In this document: positions 27,342 to 36,334 of the stretch, in pieces
Layout of the letters: every line of letters starts with the position of its first letter
Position numbering within the stretch: the first letter of the stretch is position 1
From: Hymenobacter aerilatus
Lineage (GTDB): Bacteria > Bacteroidota > Bacteroidia > Cytophagales > Hymenobacteraceae
Assembly (NCBI RefSeq): GCF_022921095.1
Contig: NZ_CP095053.1
Span: 3,204,501 to 3,268,500 of the forward strand
Reading direction: 5' to 3'
DNA: 64,000 nt
The notes under the pieces: generated by a model
Seen by the model: the letters and a program-made list of their open reading frames with translations, nothing else
Told to the model about the DNA's origin: nothing
Database searches by the model: none
Made by a program: the position numbers and the translations under genes

Positions 27342-27751
27342 ACCCGTTGAAAATCTGCGTAGCTTCTAATATAATCAGCTTCATCGTAGATGGAAGAAGC
27401 AAAGACCAGTTGCACAGCAGTATGAGAGTACTGCATGGTATGCCACGTGTTCGGTGGAATGTATACGCCCTTATTAGGATCTTCTAATCGAAACAGCTCA
27501 ATTGTACCATCCGCCATTTCGGTTGTAACAATTATTCGTCCTGTGACGGCAATAAGTACTTGCTCAGTTTGATAATGCGCGTGGCGTCCCCTCACAATAC
27601 TTTCAGGGGTGAAGTACGTCCAAAAACTGCGCTTTACTTCGAAGGGAATTAAAGTATTCTGCTCACTTACTGAGATATACCCTTCTGCTGGGTTTCCCAG
27701 CTTCGGAAATTCAATTAGTCTAGGCTTACCCCAGGTCTGCACAGTGCTCAT
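27332..27751 (-). CDS. fdtA: dTDP-4-oxo-6-deoxyglucose 3,4-ketoisomerase (cupin)
   Basis: A 139-residue single cupin of the FdtA/QdtA/WxcM C-terminal type: FEVKRSFWTYFTPESIVRGR, HAHYQTEQVLIAVTGRIIVT, GVYIPPNTWHTMQYSHTAVQ and EADYIRSYADF. It isomerises dTDP-4-keto-6-deoxyglucose to the 3-keto sugar for transamination. The catalytic pair His58/His60 is kept, but the usual HAHK lysine is a tyrosine here (HAHY). The substrate dTDP-4-keto-6-deoxyglucose requires RmlA and RmlB, which are not in this window. It is first gene of a small operon with its own promoter box. Confidence 0.92.
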   Translation of the reverse strand: MSTVQTWGKPRLIEFPKLGNPAEGYISVSEQNTLIPFEVKRSFWTYFTPESIVRGRHAHYQTEQVLIAVTGRIIVTTEMADGTIELFRLEDPNKGVYIPPNTWHTMQYSHTAVQLVFASSIYDEADYIRSYADFQRVWG

Positions 27752-27774
27752 AAACTTAGAAAGAAGACTTAGGG

Positions 27775-27782
27775 CAAAGCTA
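27775..27782 (-). promoter_or_regulatory. Bacteroidota -7 promoter box upstream of fdtA
   Basis: The minus strand reads TAGCTTTG, an exact TAnnTTTG match, 23 bases upstream of the fdtA ATG. The -33 TTG is not evident at normal spacing. Confidence 0.45.
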
Positions 27783-27925
27783 CATCAAAAGCTGTTTTTA
27801 TCGGACGAAAGCAACGCACTTGCCTTGCACCAGCATTTTCCTTCTAAAACCACTTTGTCTTGTGCTCTAGCTAACTATGATGTACTGCACTTATAATATA
27901 TGTTCATTATCAGCCAGATAGAATA

Positions 27926-27978
27926 AAAGGGATAATAAGTGGCTTTCGTGAATAGATCAGCCCACTTATTATCCCTTT
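27926..27978 (-). terminator. Strong hairpin terminator after fcl
   Basis: A perfect 17-base-pair stem, AAAGGGATAATAAGTGG paired with CCACTTATTATCCCTTT, lies 21 bases past the fcl stop. On the minus strand it ends in CCCTTTTATTCT, a U-rich tail. It should separate the gmd/fcl unit from the fdtA operon. Confidence 0.85.
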
Positions 27979-27999
27979 GCCGTAGCATACGTAGAAGAT

Positions 28000-28935
28000 T
28001 TATACTGCCGGAACAGCTTGAAATGCTTCTTTATATACCTCACGGATACCTTCCGGTAGCGAAATTTTATACTTCCATCCAGCTTCTGCTAGCTTCGATA
28101 CGTCGAGTAGTTTGCGGGGCGTACCGTCAGGCTTATCAGTGTTAAAGCGAATGTTGCCTTTGTAGCCTACCGTATCGCGCACCAGCTCTACCAGTTCGCG
28201 TATGGTCAGGTCTTCACCCGTACCTACATTCACGGGTTCTTTGCCGTTGTAGTGTAGCATTAAGTGGAGGCAGGCGTCGGCTAGGTCGTCTACGTGCAGA
28301 AACTCACGGCGCGGAGTGCCTGTACCCCACACTTCTACTTCTGGTGCGTCGCTTTCCTTAGCTTCGTGAAACTTGCGTAGCAAGGCCGGTAGGACGTGCG
28401 AGTTTTGCAAGTCGTAGTTATCGCCGGGACCATATAGGTTGGTCGGCATGGCCGAGATATAGTTGCTACCATGCTGGTCGCGAAAGGCTTCGCAGAGTTT
28501 CAGACCAGCGATTTTGGCCAGGGCGTATGGCTCATTGGTAGCCTCCAGGGTCCCGGTTAGTAAATACTCTTCCTTGATAGGCTGAGGCGCCATTTTGGGA
28601 TAGATGCACGACGAACCCAAGAACAGTAGCTTCTTTACGCTTTGATCGAAGCTGGCCTGAATGACATTGTTCTGAATCTGCAGGTTGTCCAGCAGAAAAT
28701 CGGCGCGGTAGGTATTGTTAGCCAGAATGCCGCCTACTTTGGCAGCGGCCAAAAACACATACTCTGGTTTTTCTTCGGCAAAGAAAGTATCTACTGCTTG
28801 TTTATTGCGCAGATCCAGTTCCTTGGAAGTGCGAGTCACAATGTTCTGATAGCCGGCTTGTTGCAATCTGCGCACCAAGGCACCGCCTACCATGCCGCGG
28901 TGACCAGCCACATATATTTTGGCGTTTTTTTCCAT
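28000..28935 (-). CDS. fcl: GDP-L-fucose synthase
   Basis: A 311-residue [23 protein letters not shown] (NADP loop), [32 protein letters not shown] and the catalytic [12 protein letters not shown] (YxxxK). The family epimerises C3 and C5 and reduces GDP-4-keto-6-deoxymannose to GDP-L-fucose. It follows gmd by 172 bases on the same strand, as is usual. The product is the donor for the GT10 enzyme at 5231-6322. A strong terminator hairpin follows it. Assignment is firm. Confidence 0.96.
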   Translation of the reverse strand: MEKNAKIYVAGHRGMVGGALVRRLQQAGYQNIVTRTSKELDLRNKQAVDTFFAEEKPEYVFLAAAKVGGILANNTYRADFLLDNLQIQNNVIQASFDQSVKKLLFLGSSCIYPKMAPQPIKEEYLLTGTLEATNEPYALAKIAGLKLCEAFRDQHGSNYISAMPTNLYGPGDNYDLQNSHVLPALLRKFHEAKESDAPEVEVWGTGTPRREFLHVDDLADACLHLMLHYNGKEPVNVGTGEDLTIRELVELVRDTVGYKGNIRFNTDKPDGTPRKLLDVSKLAEAGWKYKISLPEGIREVYKEAFQAVPAV

Positions 28936-29107
28936 TACGAAGTTTTTTATAAGGCTAGAAAATCAGCTCCCCTCCTTTCTGCAGGGAATTAGAGGCCGTT
29001 GAACTTTAGCCTTGGAAGACCAAGTTACTTATCGTTTCATGGAAAAAACGACCACAACCTTTCCTACAAAAAGCAGGGGAGCTAATTACCAGAAAGTTAA
29101 CAGCAAA

Positions 29108-30226
29108 CTACTCGGCGTAGTTTTTCAGGATGGAGTGACCACCTTCGCGCAGGTATTCGTCGCGGCGTGACTCATCCAGATCCGACTGCATCATTTCTTT
29201 TACCAAGCCTTGCAAATCATACTTGGGTTCCCAGCCAAGCTTTGTTTTCGCTTTGGTTGGATCACCAATCAACAGTTCTACTTCTGTGGGGCGGAAGTAA
29301 CGCTCGTCTACTTTTGTTACAACCGAGCCAATTGCTAACTGGTAGTCGGGGTTATTGCAGGCTACTACCCGGGCTATTTCTTTTTCGTCTTCGCCCTCGA
29401 AAGCCAGTTCCACGCCTACCTCGGCAAATGCTAAGCGCACGAAGTCACGCACGGTGGTAGTTACGCCAGTCGCAATTACAAAGTCTTCAGCCTTGTCTTG
29501 CTGCAGCATACGCCACATCGCTTCCACGTAGTCTTTGGCGTGGCCCCAGTCGCGCTTGGCGCCCAGATTACCCAAATAGAGACAGTCCTGCAAGCCCAGG
29601 GCAATACGTGATACGGCACGGGTAATCTTACGCGTTACAAATGTCTCGCCACGCAGGGGGCTTTCGTGGTTGAACAGAATACCGTTGCAGGCATACATGT
29701 CGTAGGCCTCGCGGTAATTCACCGTAATCCAGAAGCCATACATTTTAGCTACGGCATAGGGCGAACGAGGGTAGAAGGGTGTCGTTTCGCGCTGAGGCAC
29801 TTCCTGTACCAAACCATATAGCTCCGAGGTAGAGGCCTGGTAGATGCGCGTTTTCTTGGTCATGCCCAGGATGCGAATAGCCTCCAGCAGACGTAACGTA
29901 CCAATACCATCTACATCAGCAGTATACTCAGGCGTATCAAACGACACTTTCACGTGCGACATAGCACCGAGGTTGTAAATTTCGTCGGGCTGCACTTCCT
30001 GAATGATGCGGATCAGGTTCGTAGAGTCTGTCAGGTCGCCGTAATGCAGAGTAAAGCGTACATCCTTCTCGTGCGGATCTTGGTACAGGTGGTCAATACG
30101 GTTAGTATTAAACAGGGAAGCGCGGCGCTTGATACCGTGTACCGTATAGCCTTTGCTTAACAGTAGCTCAGCCAGGTAAGTACCATCCTGTCCCGTAATA
30201 CCTGTGATGAGTGCACATTTTGCCAT
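29108..30226 (-). CDS. gmd: GDP-mannose 4,6-dehydratase
   Basis: A 372-residue extended [62 protein letters not shown], the catalytic [15 protein letters not shown] and [20 protein letters not shown], all diagnostic of Gmd. It converts GDP-D-mannose to GDP-4-keto-6-deoxymannose for fcl. The length matches the family. The upstream 822 bases carry no gene, so the gmd promoter probably lies there, though I could not point to a good TAnnTTTG. Confidence 0.97.
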   Translation of the reverse strand: MAKCALITGITGQDGTYLAELLLSKGYTVHGIKRRASLFNTNRIDHLYQDPHEKDVRFTLHYGDLTDSTNLIRIIQEVQPDEIYNLGAMSHVKVSFDTPEYTADVDGIGTLRLLEAIRILGMTKKTRIYQASTSELYGLVQEVPQRETTPFYPRSPYAVAKMYGFWITVNYREAYDMYACNGILFNHESPLRGETFVTRKITRAVSRIALGLQDCLYLGNLGAKRDWGHAKDYVEAMWRMLQQDKAEDFVIATGVTTTVRDFVRLAFAEVGVELAFEGEDEKEIARVVACNNPDYQLAIGSVVTKVDERYFRPTEVELLIGDPTKAKTKLGWEPKYDLQGLVKEMMQSDLDESRRDEYLREGGHSILKNYAE

Positions 30227-31048
30227 GTGTCGTGTGATTGAAAGTGATGATTATATAGTAATCAGAGTGAGAAACAGTAGGGTGCGGAGCAGCAGACAGG
30301 TGGGTAAATAACTGCAAAGAAGTATAAAAGTAGTATTTTTTCCAATAACTTATTGTACTGAAACCCGAAATTAAATGATAGTGTCTTTATTAATACACTC
30401 GGATAGTTATTATATTATGCCTTGCCTAGGCCGTAGCAGCTAGCTATTCTTCAATGGGTCGCAACTATTTTTAAATTCTGGTACGCCAGCGGTTAGCGTG
30501 GCAAACGGGGCAATGATATCATAGTGACAGTTAAGCAACACTAAAGGGCATTGCAATAGACAGTATAAAAGCGCAAATGTGCGTAGCGTAGTATCAGACT
30601 GAGCTGCTGACAGACGCAGAATAGAATATTGGTCAACCAGAAATTTACTAAATTACCCGTTATTGATATTACGTAATGCAGTCTACAAGAAAGGGCAAGT
30701 TTGACTGCAAAACGCCCGTTCACAGTTCGTTTAGCTGCGAATTATGGCCCAGTACGTTACGGTGCTTTTTTTGTTGCAAATTACAGTTATAGAATAGGCA
30801 GATTTTATGTACCGCCTACGAGTTGATTGGTTGCTATGGCTAATTAAAAAGCTGTAGCATAGTGGGAGGGGCCATCATCGTCTCCAGCCAACCTATTGCA
30901 CACAACAGAAGCACCTTTACCGCTTTTACTTAGCATGGCAAAGGTGCTTCCGTCGTGAATAAGCAGCATTTATTTCCGGCTTAGAATACTTAAAGTTAGT
31001 GTCCTATGAAGCTACCCTTAGTTAGTATAAGCCAGTCTTAGTACAATT
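30227..31048. other. Long intergenic region between gmd and the UXS gene
   Basis: This 822-base interval is AT-richer than its neighbours and has only short ORFs with no family resemblance. It contains one hairpin terminator (30908-30950) for the upstream minus-strand gene and presumably the gmd promoter. Nothing else is recognised. Confidence 0.6.
30908..30950 (-). terminator. Hairpin terminator after the UXS gene
   Basis: Arms GAAGCACCTTTACC and GGCAAAGGTGCTTC pair over 14 bases with one wobble, about 100 bases downstream of the stop of the decarboxylase gene on the minus strand. No long U-tract follows, so confidence is moderate. Confidence 0.5.
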
Positions 31049-32035
31049 CTAAAAACTGCGCGGTGTGTTATCAACTTTACCAGCCATTACCTCGCTTACG
31101 TGCTCGTTGAAATACTCCAACGTGCGACGCAGGCCTTCGGAGCGGTCTACCTTCGGTTCCCAGCCCAGAATTTCTTTGGCTTTAGTGATATCCGGACGGC
31201 GTTTCATAGGGTCGTTTTCGGGAAGCGGACGGTAGTCGGGCTTAAACTCGACGCCCGTCAACCGGGCGATTTCCTCGCCGAACTCCTTGATAGTAATCTC
31301 CGACGGGTTGCCGATGTTGACGGGTAGGGCATAATCTGATAGCAGCAGCCGGTAGATCCCCTCAATGAGGTCGTCGACATAGCAGAACGAGCGGGTCTGC
31401 GAACCGTCGCCAAAAACCGTTAGGCTCTCGCCGCGCAGGGCTTGCGACAAGAATGCGGGTAGTACGCGGCCATCGTTGAGACGCATGCGGGGGCCGTAGG
31501 TATTGAAGATGCGTACGATGCGGGTTTCCAGACCGTGGTGGTTGTGGTAGGCCATCGTGATGGCCTCTTGGAAGCGCTTGGCTTCATCGTAGCAACCGCG
31601 GGGCCCTACGGGATTTACGTTACCGAAATACTCTTCTACCTGTGGGTGAATCTCCGGGTCGCCGTATACCTCCGAGGTACTGGCAATAAGCATACGGGCA
31701 CCTTTCACGCGGGCCAGCCCCAACAGATTGTGCGTACCTAGAGAGCCTACTTTCAGGGTCTGAATCGGAATCTTGAGATAATCGATGGGCGACGCGGGCG
31801 AGGCGAAATGCAGGATGTAATCTAGCTTGCCAGGCACGAAGACGAACTTCGACACATCGTGGTGATGAAATTCGAAGTCCTCTTTCCCAAACAGGTGCTC
31901 GATGTTCTGAAGGTCGCCGGTTACCAGGTTATCCATGGCAATTACGTGGTAGCCTTCCGCCAGGAACCGGTCGCAGAGGTGAGAGCCCAGAAAACCGGCT
32001 CCGCCCGTAATCAATACGCGTTTTTTGTCGGACAT
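31049..32035 (-). CDS. UDP-glucuronate decarboxylase (UXS-type SDR)
   Basis: A 328-residue [72 protein letters not shown] (catalytic YxxxK), [20 protein letters not shown] and [19 protein letters not shown]. These are the segments of UDP-xylose synthases. It converts UDP-glucuronate to UDP-xylose with internal NAD recycling. ugd, which supplies UDP-glucuronate, is immediately upstream on the same strand (94-base gap), a strong functional pairing. UDP-xylose may serve a GT in the cluster such as the GT61 protein. Confidence 0.93.
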   Translation of the reverse strand: MSDKKRVLITGGAGFLGSHLCDRFLAEGYHVIAMDNLVTGDLQNIEHLFGKEDFEFHHHDVSKFVFVPGKLDYILHFASPASPIDYLKIPIQTLKVGSLGTHNLLGLARVKGARMLIASTSEVYGDPEIHPQVEEYFGNVNPVGPRGCYDEAKRFQEAITMAYHNHHGLETRIVRIFNTYGPRMRLNDGRVLPAFLSQALRGESLTVFGDGSQTRSFCYVDDLIEGIYRLLLSDYALPVNIGNPSEITIKEFGEEIARLTGVEFKPDYRPLPENDPMKRRPDITKAKEILGWEPKVDRSEGLRRTLEYFNEHVSEVMAGKVDNTPRSF

Positions 32036-32129
32036 AATTATTGGTTGTTGGTTCTTCGTTTTTGGTTCTTGGCAAAGGCAAAAATGCGTTTAAGCCTGAG
32101 CCCAAAAACTACACATCACGAATTGAAAA

Positions 32130-33467
32130 CTAAGCTGGCTCTTTATGGGCAGTCTTCACGCCAATGCAGTGGTAGGCAAAACCTAGTGCGCGTAGTTCGG
32201 CTGGATCGTAGATGTTGCGGCCATCGAAAATAACTTTGTCCTTCAACAGCTTACCTACCACCTCGAAGCTAGGCGAACGGAACTCTGGCCACTCCGTTAC
32301 TACCAGCAGAGCGTCGGCGTCTACCAGTGCTTCGAAGGGGTCTTTGGCGTAGGTGATACGGTCGCCGAGCGAGTGTTTGGCTTCTTCCATCGCTACTGGA
32401 TCGTAGGCCGATACAGTGCTGCCTTCGGCCAGCAGCTTTTCAATAATAACCAGCGAAGGCGCCTCGCGCATGTCGTCGGTTTTGGGCTTGAAGGACAGGC
32501 CCCACACAGCAAATTTTTTACCGGCTAGCTCTCCTCCAAAGTGCTTGCTTACTTTATCGAACAACACCTCTTTCTGGGCGTCGTTCACGCTTTCCACCGC
32601 CTTTAGCACCTGCATCTCGTAGCCGTTCTCAGAAGCGGTCTTGATCAGGGCCTTCACGTCTTTGGGAAAGCAAGAGCCGCCATAGCCAATGCCAGGATAG
32701 ATAAACTTAGTGCCGATACGTGCATCGGAGCCAATGCCTTTGCGCACCATGTTCACATCAGCACCCATGATTTCGCACAAGTTGGCAATGTCGTTCATAA
32801 ACGAAATCTTGGTGGCCAGCATAGAGTTGGCGGCGTATTTTGTCATTTCCGCCGACGGAATATCCATAAAGATAATGGGGTGTCCATTGAGCAGGAATGG
32901 CTTGTACAGGCGACTCATTACCTCTTCGGCCCGCTCCGACGAAATACCTACCACAATCCGATCGGGCTTCAGGAAGTCATCAATGGCAGCACCCTCTTTT
33001 AGGAACTCGGGGTTGGAAGCTACATCAAACTCAATGGCAGCGCCGCGCTTGGCCAGCGCATCGTCCAGCTCTTTACGCACTTTAGCCGCTGTACCTACTG
33101 GTACTGTGCTCTTGGTTACTACCACACAGTAGTTGTTCATGCTCTCGCCAATGCCCCGGGCCACGGCCAGCACATATTTCAGGTCGGCAGAGCCATCCTC
33201 GCCGGGAGGAGTGCCCACCGCAATAAAAGCCACGTCGCAGTCCTGAATGGCTTCTTTCAAATTAGTGGAAAAGTGCAGGCGGCCGGCCGATACGTTGCGG
33301 CTTACCATTTCCTCCAGGCCCGGCTCGTAGATGGGCAGAATGCCTTTGTGTAGGTTATCTATTTTCTTTTGGTCGATGTCGATGCAGGTTACATCAATGC
33401 CTACCTCGGCAAAGCATGTACCCGTTACAAGGCCCACATAGCCTGTACCTACTACTGCAATTTTCAT
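32130..33467 (-). CDS. ugd: UDP-glucose 6-dehydrogenase
   Basis: About 445 residues from the ATG at 33467 (MKIAVVGTGYVGLVTGTCFA); the in-frame extension to 33578 is not needed and overlaps the next gene. It has the N-terminal NAD loop, SNPEFLKEGAAIDDFLKPDR, the catalytic cysteine in GGSCFPKDVKALIK, and FAVWGLSFKPKTDDMREAPS. It oxidises UDP-glucose to UDP-glucuronate in two steps and feeds the UXS gene downstream. A near-consensus CACCTTTG box on the minus strand at 33502-33509 may be its promoter. Confidence 0.96.
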   Translation of the reverse strand: MKIAVVGTGYVGLVTGTCFAEVGIDVTCIDIDQKKIDNLHKGILPIYEPGLEEMVSRNVSAGRLHFSTNLKEAIQDCDVAFIAVGTPPGEDGSADLKYVLAVARGIGESMNNYCVVVTKSTVPVGTAAKVRKELDDALAKRGAAIEFDVASNPEFLKEGAAIDDFLKPDRIVVGISSERAEEVMSRLYKPFLLNGHPIIFMDIPSAEMTKYAANSMLATKISFMNDIANLCEIMGADVNMVRKGIGSDARIGTKFIYPGIGYGGSCFPKDVKALIKTASENGYEMQVLKAVESVNDAQKEVLFDKVSKHFGGELAGKKFAVWGLSFKPKTDDMREAPSLVIIEKLLAEGSTVSAYDPVAMEEAKHSLGDRITYAKDPFEALVDADALLVVTEWPEFRSPSFEVVGKLLKDKVIFDGRNIYDPAELRALGFAYHCIGVKTAHKEPA

Positions 33468-33535
33468 AATTATTGGGGAAAAGTCCGGTATAACTTCAAT
33501 GCAAAGGTGAAACAAAAAGGAGTAAGAGTCAGGGA

Positions 33536-34267
33536 TTATCTCAATAATCCATACCGAATAATGCAACAAATAGCCCACACGCCATCTCGCCAGCTTATTT
33601 TTTTGCCTTCGGCGTACGTGCGGCCGTAGTAGCTAATGCCTACTTCATAGATGCGTATATGAGGCACGCGGGCTACTTTAAGAGTTACTTCTGGCTCGAA
33701 GCCAAAGCGCTTTTCTGTCAGCGTCAGGCCCTGTACGATGTCGCGCCGAAAAAGTTTGTAGCACGTCTCCATGTCCGTCAGGTTGAGGTTGGCAAAGAGG
33801 TTGGTCAGCATCGTGAGCCACCGATTGCCGATGCTGTGCCAGAAGAACAGCACCCGATGCGGCCTCCCACCCATGAAGCGGGAACCGTATACCACGTCGG
33901 CTACCCCGCGCAACACAGGCCGCAATAGCAGGTTGTACTCCGCGGGGTCATACTCCAGATCAGCATCCTGCACCACCAGGTAGTCGCCGGTAGCGACGCG
34001 AATGCCCGTGTGCAGCGCGGCCCCTTTCCCCTCATTAACAGTGTGCTTATAGTAATGCAAAGGCAAGTCTGGATGCGCCGCCTGATACTGCTGCACTACG
34101 TACGCCGTATCATCTATAGAGCAATCATCCACCACAATAATCTCTTTTGTCAGATTACCTATTAGCTCTACCTCTCCTATCTGCTCTAGCACCTTGCCAA
34201 TCGTTGCACCTTCGTTATAAGCAGGAATCACAATAGACAGCTTACCTACCGACGCAACGGAACTCAT
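33536..34267 (-). CDS. Glycosyltransferase family 2 (DPM1-like)
   Basis: A 243-residue GT2 enzyme: GKLSIVIPAYNEGATIGKVL, IIVVDDCSIDDTAYVV, LVVQDADLEYDPAEYNLLLR and VVYGSRFMGGRPHRVLFFWH. These are DPM1/polyprenyl-phosphate mannosyltransferase-like motifs (QDADLEYDP). It lacks C-terminal membrane helices, as DPM1-type soluble members do. It probably makes a polyprenyl-phosphate-linked sugar for glycan assembly. It starts 36 bases after the asnB stop, with a TATCTTTA box only 4 bases upstream of its ATG. Confidence 0.92.
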   Translation of the reverse strand: MSSVASVGKLSIVIPAYNEGATIGKVLEQIGEVELIGNLTKEIIVVDDCSIDDTAYVVQQYQAAHPDLPLHYYKHTVNEGKGAALHTGIRVATGDYLVVQDADLEYDPAEYNLLLRPVLRGVADVVYGSRFMGGRPHRVLFFWHSIGNRWLTMLTNLFANLNLTDMETCYKLFRRDIVQGLTLTEKRFGFEPEVTLKVARVPHIRIYEVGISYYGRTYAEGKKISWRDGVWAICCIIRYGLLR

Positions 34268-34302
34268 GCAATAAAGATAAAGTCAGGGATACTGTGGATT
34301 CG

Positions 34303-36210
34303 TTAGGCCTGCATCCACTTTTTCCACCACCACTGAAACACAATCAGTGCCCAGATACGGGCGTGCACGTCGCCGGGGCTGCGGGAGAATAGCTGGGTTT
34401 TCAGCGCCCGAATGGCTTCTACGTCGAAAACACCCTGGGCTTCGATGAAGGCATCGGAGAGCAAGTCATCCTCAATCAAAGGACGTAGCTCGCCGCGGAA
34501 CCACTTAAGCAGAGGCACTTCAAAACCGTGTTTGGGGCGTTTATACAACTCCTCGGGCAGCATAGGCCGAAAAGCGTCCTGCACAATTTTCTTCTTCAGG
34601 TTCGCGTCAATTTTGCTCGATACGGGTAAGGAGAAGGCAAAATTAACCACGTTGTGATCCAGAAATGGCGGGCGCACTTCCAACGAGCAGGCCATACTCA
34701 TTAGGTCTACCTTGGCCAGCATGTCGTAGGGTAGTACCAACTGCACGTCGGTAAGCAACACTTCATTCAGGTCGCCATCGGCGTGCAGGTGTTGCAGAAT
34801 ATCCTTGCGGCGCTTCTCGGCTAGCTTCTTGTTGATTTTCTGCCGGGCAGCAGGACTCAGTAAGTTGCGCGCATCGGTAGCCGAGGCAAAGGTAGCCCAG
34901 TCCCAGTACCGATCTTTGGGGCCGCTGAGCATGCCCCGCGAGAAGCGTTGAAACTGCCGCACGCGGTTGCCGAAGAAGGAGTTGCGTGATTTGGGCAGTA
35001 CGTCCCACAACAGGTTCAGGCTCGTGACGGCTTCTGCTTTAAAACCGCCCTGCCGCACCTGAAATTCACCCATGTGCTTGTTGTAGCCCGAAAACAGCTC
35101 GTCGGCGCCGTCGCCGGATAGGGCTACGGTCACTTTCTCGCGGGTGCGCTTGCTCAGGATATACACGGCCAGTGCCGAGGAATCGGCAAACGGCTCATCG
35201 AGGTAGTTCAGCACATCGAAGATGTGGTCGTACAGGTCCTGGTTGGTGAGCGAGAAAACCGTATGGTTGGTCTTGTAGCGGTCAGCTACCAGCTTGGCAT
35301 ACTTGGTTTCATCAAAAAATGGCTCGTCGCGGTAGCCGATGCTGAAGGTATTTAGGTGCTGGGTATGGCGCGAGGCCAGCGCTACTACCACCGACGAGTC
35401 GATGCCCCCACTCAGGAAAGCCCCCAGCGGCACATCAGCCACCAAGCGGCGGGAGGTAGCATCGTCGAGTAAATCAATCAGCTTTTTCTGCTGCTGCTCG
35501 TAGCTAAGCTTGTTCTTCTGGACCTTCTTAGGATCGTAGGGCACTTTGTACCAGCGCTTGCGCACTACCTTTTTGCCTTTGATATAGAGGTAGTGGCCGG
35601 GTAGCAATTTCTTGACCCCCTTGAAGATGGTGGCCGGACCGGGGATATAATTCAGCTGCAAGTAGTGGCTCAACGAGGTGTAGTCCAGCTTGCGCGGTAC
35701 GCCCAACGCCAGCAGGGACTTCATCTCGGAGCCAAACAGCAGCTTATCTTCGTCGCGGTACACCAAAATGGGCTTCTCCCCCATCCGGTCGCGAGCAATG
35801 AACAGGGAGTTTTCTTCCTTGTCGTAAATCGCCAGACCGAAGAAGCCATTGAGCTTTTTCAGAAAGTTGCGCCCTTCGGTGATGTATAGCTGCAGAATGA
35901 CCTCGGTATCAGTCTGAGAATGAAAACGACAGCCTTTGGCTATCAGCTTCTGCCGCAGCTCTTTAAAGTTGAATATCTCTCCATTGAATACAATAGTATA
36001 GCGCTCCGACTCATCGGTCATAGGCTGGTTGCCATCGGCCGAGAGGTCCAGAATGGCCAAACGGCGGAAGCCCAGCCCGACACAGTCGTAGACGTATTGC
36101 CCCCGCGAATCGGGTCCCCGACTCTCTATGGCGTCGGTAGCGGCAGGTAGGGCGGCCAGCGTCGTGCGGCCCGCATCGGTAAAGGCGAATGTTCCGGTGA
36201 TTCCACACAT
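34303..36210 (-). CDS. asnB: Asparagine synthetase (glutamine-hydrolysing) type amidotransferase
   Basis: A 635-residue two-domain enzyme. The N-terminal glutaminase starts MCGITGTFAF with nucleophile Cys2 and has RGPDSRGQYV and NGEIFNF; the C-terminal synthetase has the ATP PP-loop GAFLSGGIDSSVVVALAS and SGDGADELFSGYNKHMGEFQ. Such enzymes make asparagine, but members in polysaccharide loci (WbpS-like) amidate sugar acids or aspartyl/alanyl groups. Being upstream of a UDP-glucuronate pathway, uronamide formation is possible but unproven. A TACTTTTA -7-like box sits 10 bases before the ATG. It is the first gene of the locus. Confidence 0.93.
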   Translation of the reverse strand: MCGITGTFAFTDAGRTTLAALPAATDAIESRGPDSRGQYVYDCVGLGFRRLAILDLSADGNQPMTDESERYTIVFNGEIFNFKELRQKLIAKGCRFHSQTDTEVILQLYITEGRNFLKKLNGFFGLAIYDKEENSLFIARDRMGEKPILVYRDEDKLLFGSEMKSLLALGVPRKLDYTSLSHYLQLNYIPGPATIFKGVKKLLPGHYLYIKGKKVVRKRWYKVPYDPKKVQKNKLSYEQQQKKLIDLLDDATSRRLVADVPLGAFLSGGIDSSVVVALASRHTQHLNTFSIGYRDEPFFDETKYAKLVADRYKTNHTVFSLTNQDLYDHIFDVLNYLDEPFADSSALAVYILSKRTREKVTVALSGDGADELFSGYNKHMGEFQVRQGGFKAEAVTSLNLLWDVLPKSRNSFFGNRVRQFQRFSRGMLSGPKDRYWDWATFASATDARNLLSPAARQKINKKLAEKRRKDILQHLHADGDLNEVLLTDVQLVLPYDMLAKVDLMSMACSLEVRPPFLDHNVVNFAFSLPVSSKIDANLKKKIVQDAFRPMLPEELYKRPKHGFEVPLLKWFRGELRPLIEDDLLSDAFIEAQGVFDVEAIRALKTQLFSRSPGDVHARIWALIVFQWWWKKWMQA

Positions 36211-36219
36211 AGCAGGCGG

Positions 36220-36227
36220 TAAAAGTA
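36220..36227 (-). promoter_or_regulatory. -7-like promoter box of asnB
   Basis: The minus strand reads TACTTTTA, one base off TAnnTTTG, ending 9 bases before the asnB ATG. Transcription would begin near the start codon, giving a very short leader. Confidence 0.4.
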
Positions 36228-36334
36228 CGAAGTCTGCGGACTACCCCGTAAATAAAGTGCCAGATAACGCCGCAACCAAAGCTTGGTTGGTTTAGTACAC
36301 CTTGGTACCTGCTCACTCTCAGCCCTTGTAACTT

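Noticed and set aside
30541..30723. 60-codon minus-strand ORF between gmd and UXS
   Set aside because: No family resemblance, no promoter or spacing that supports it.
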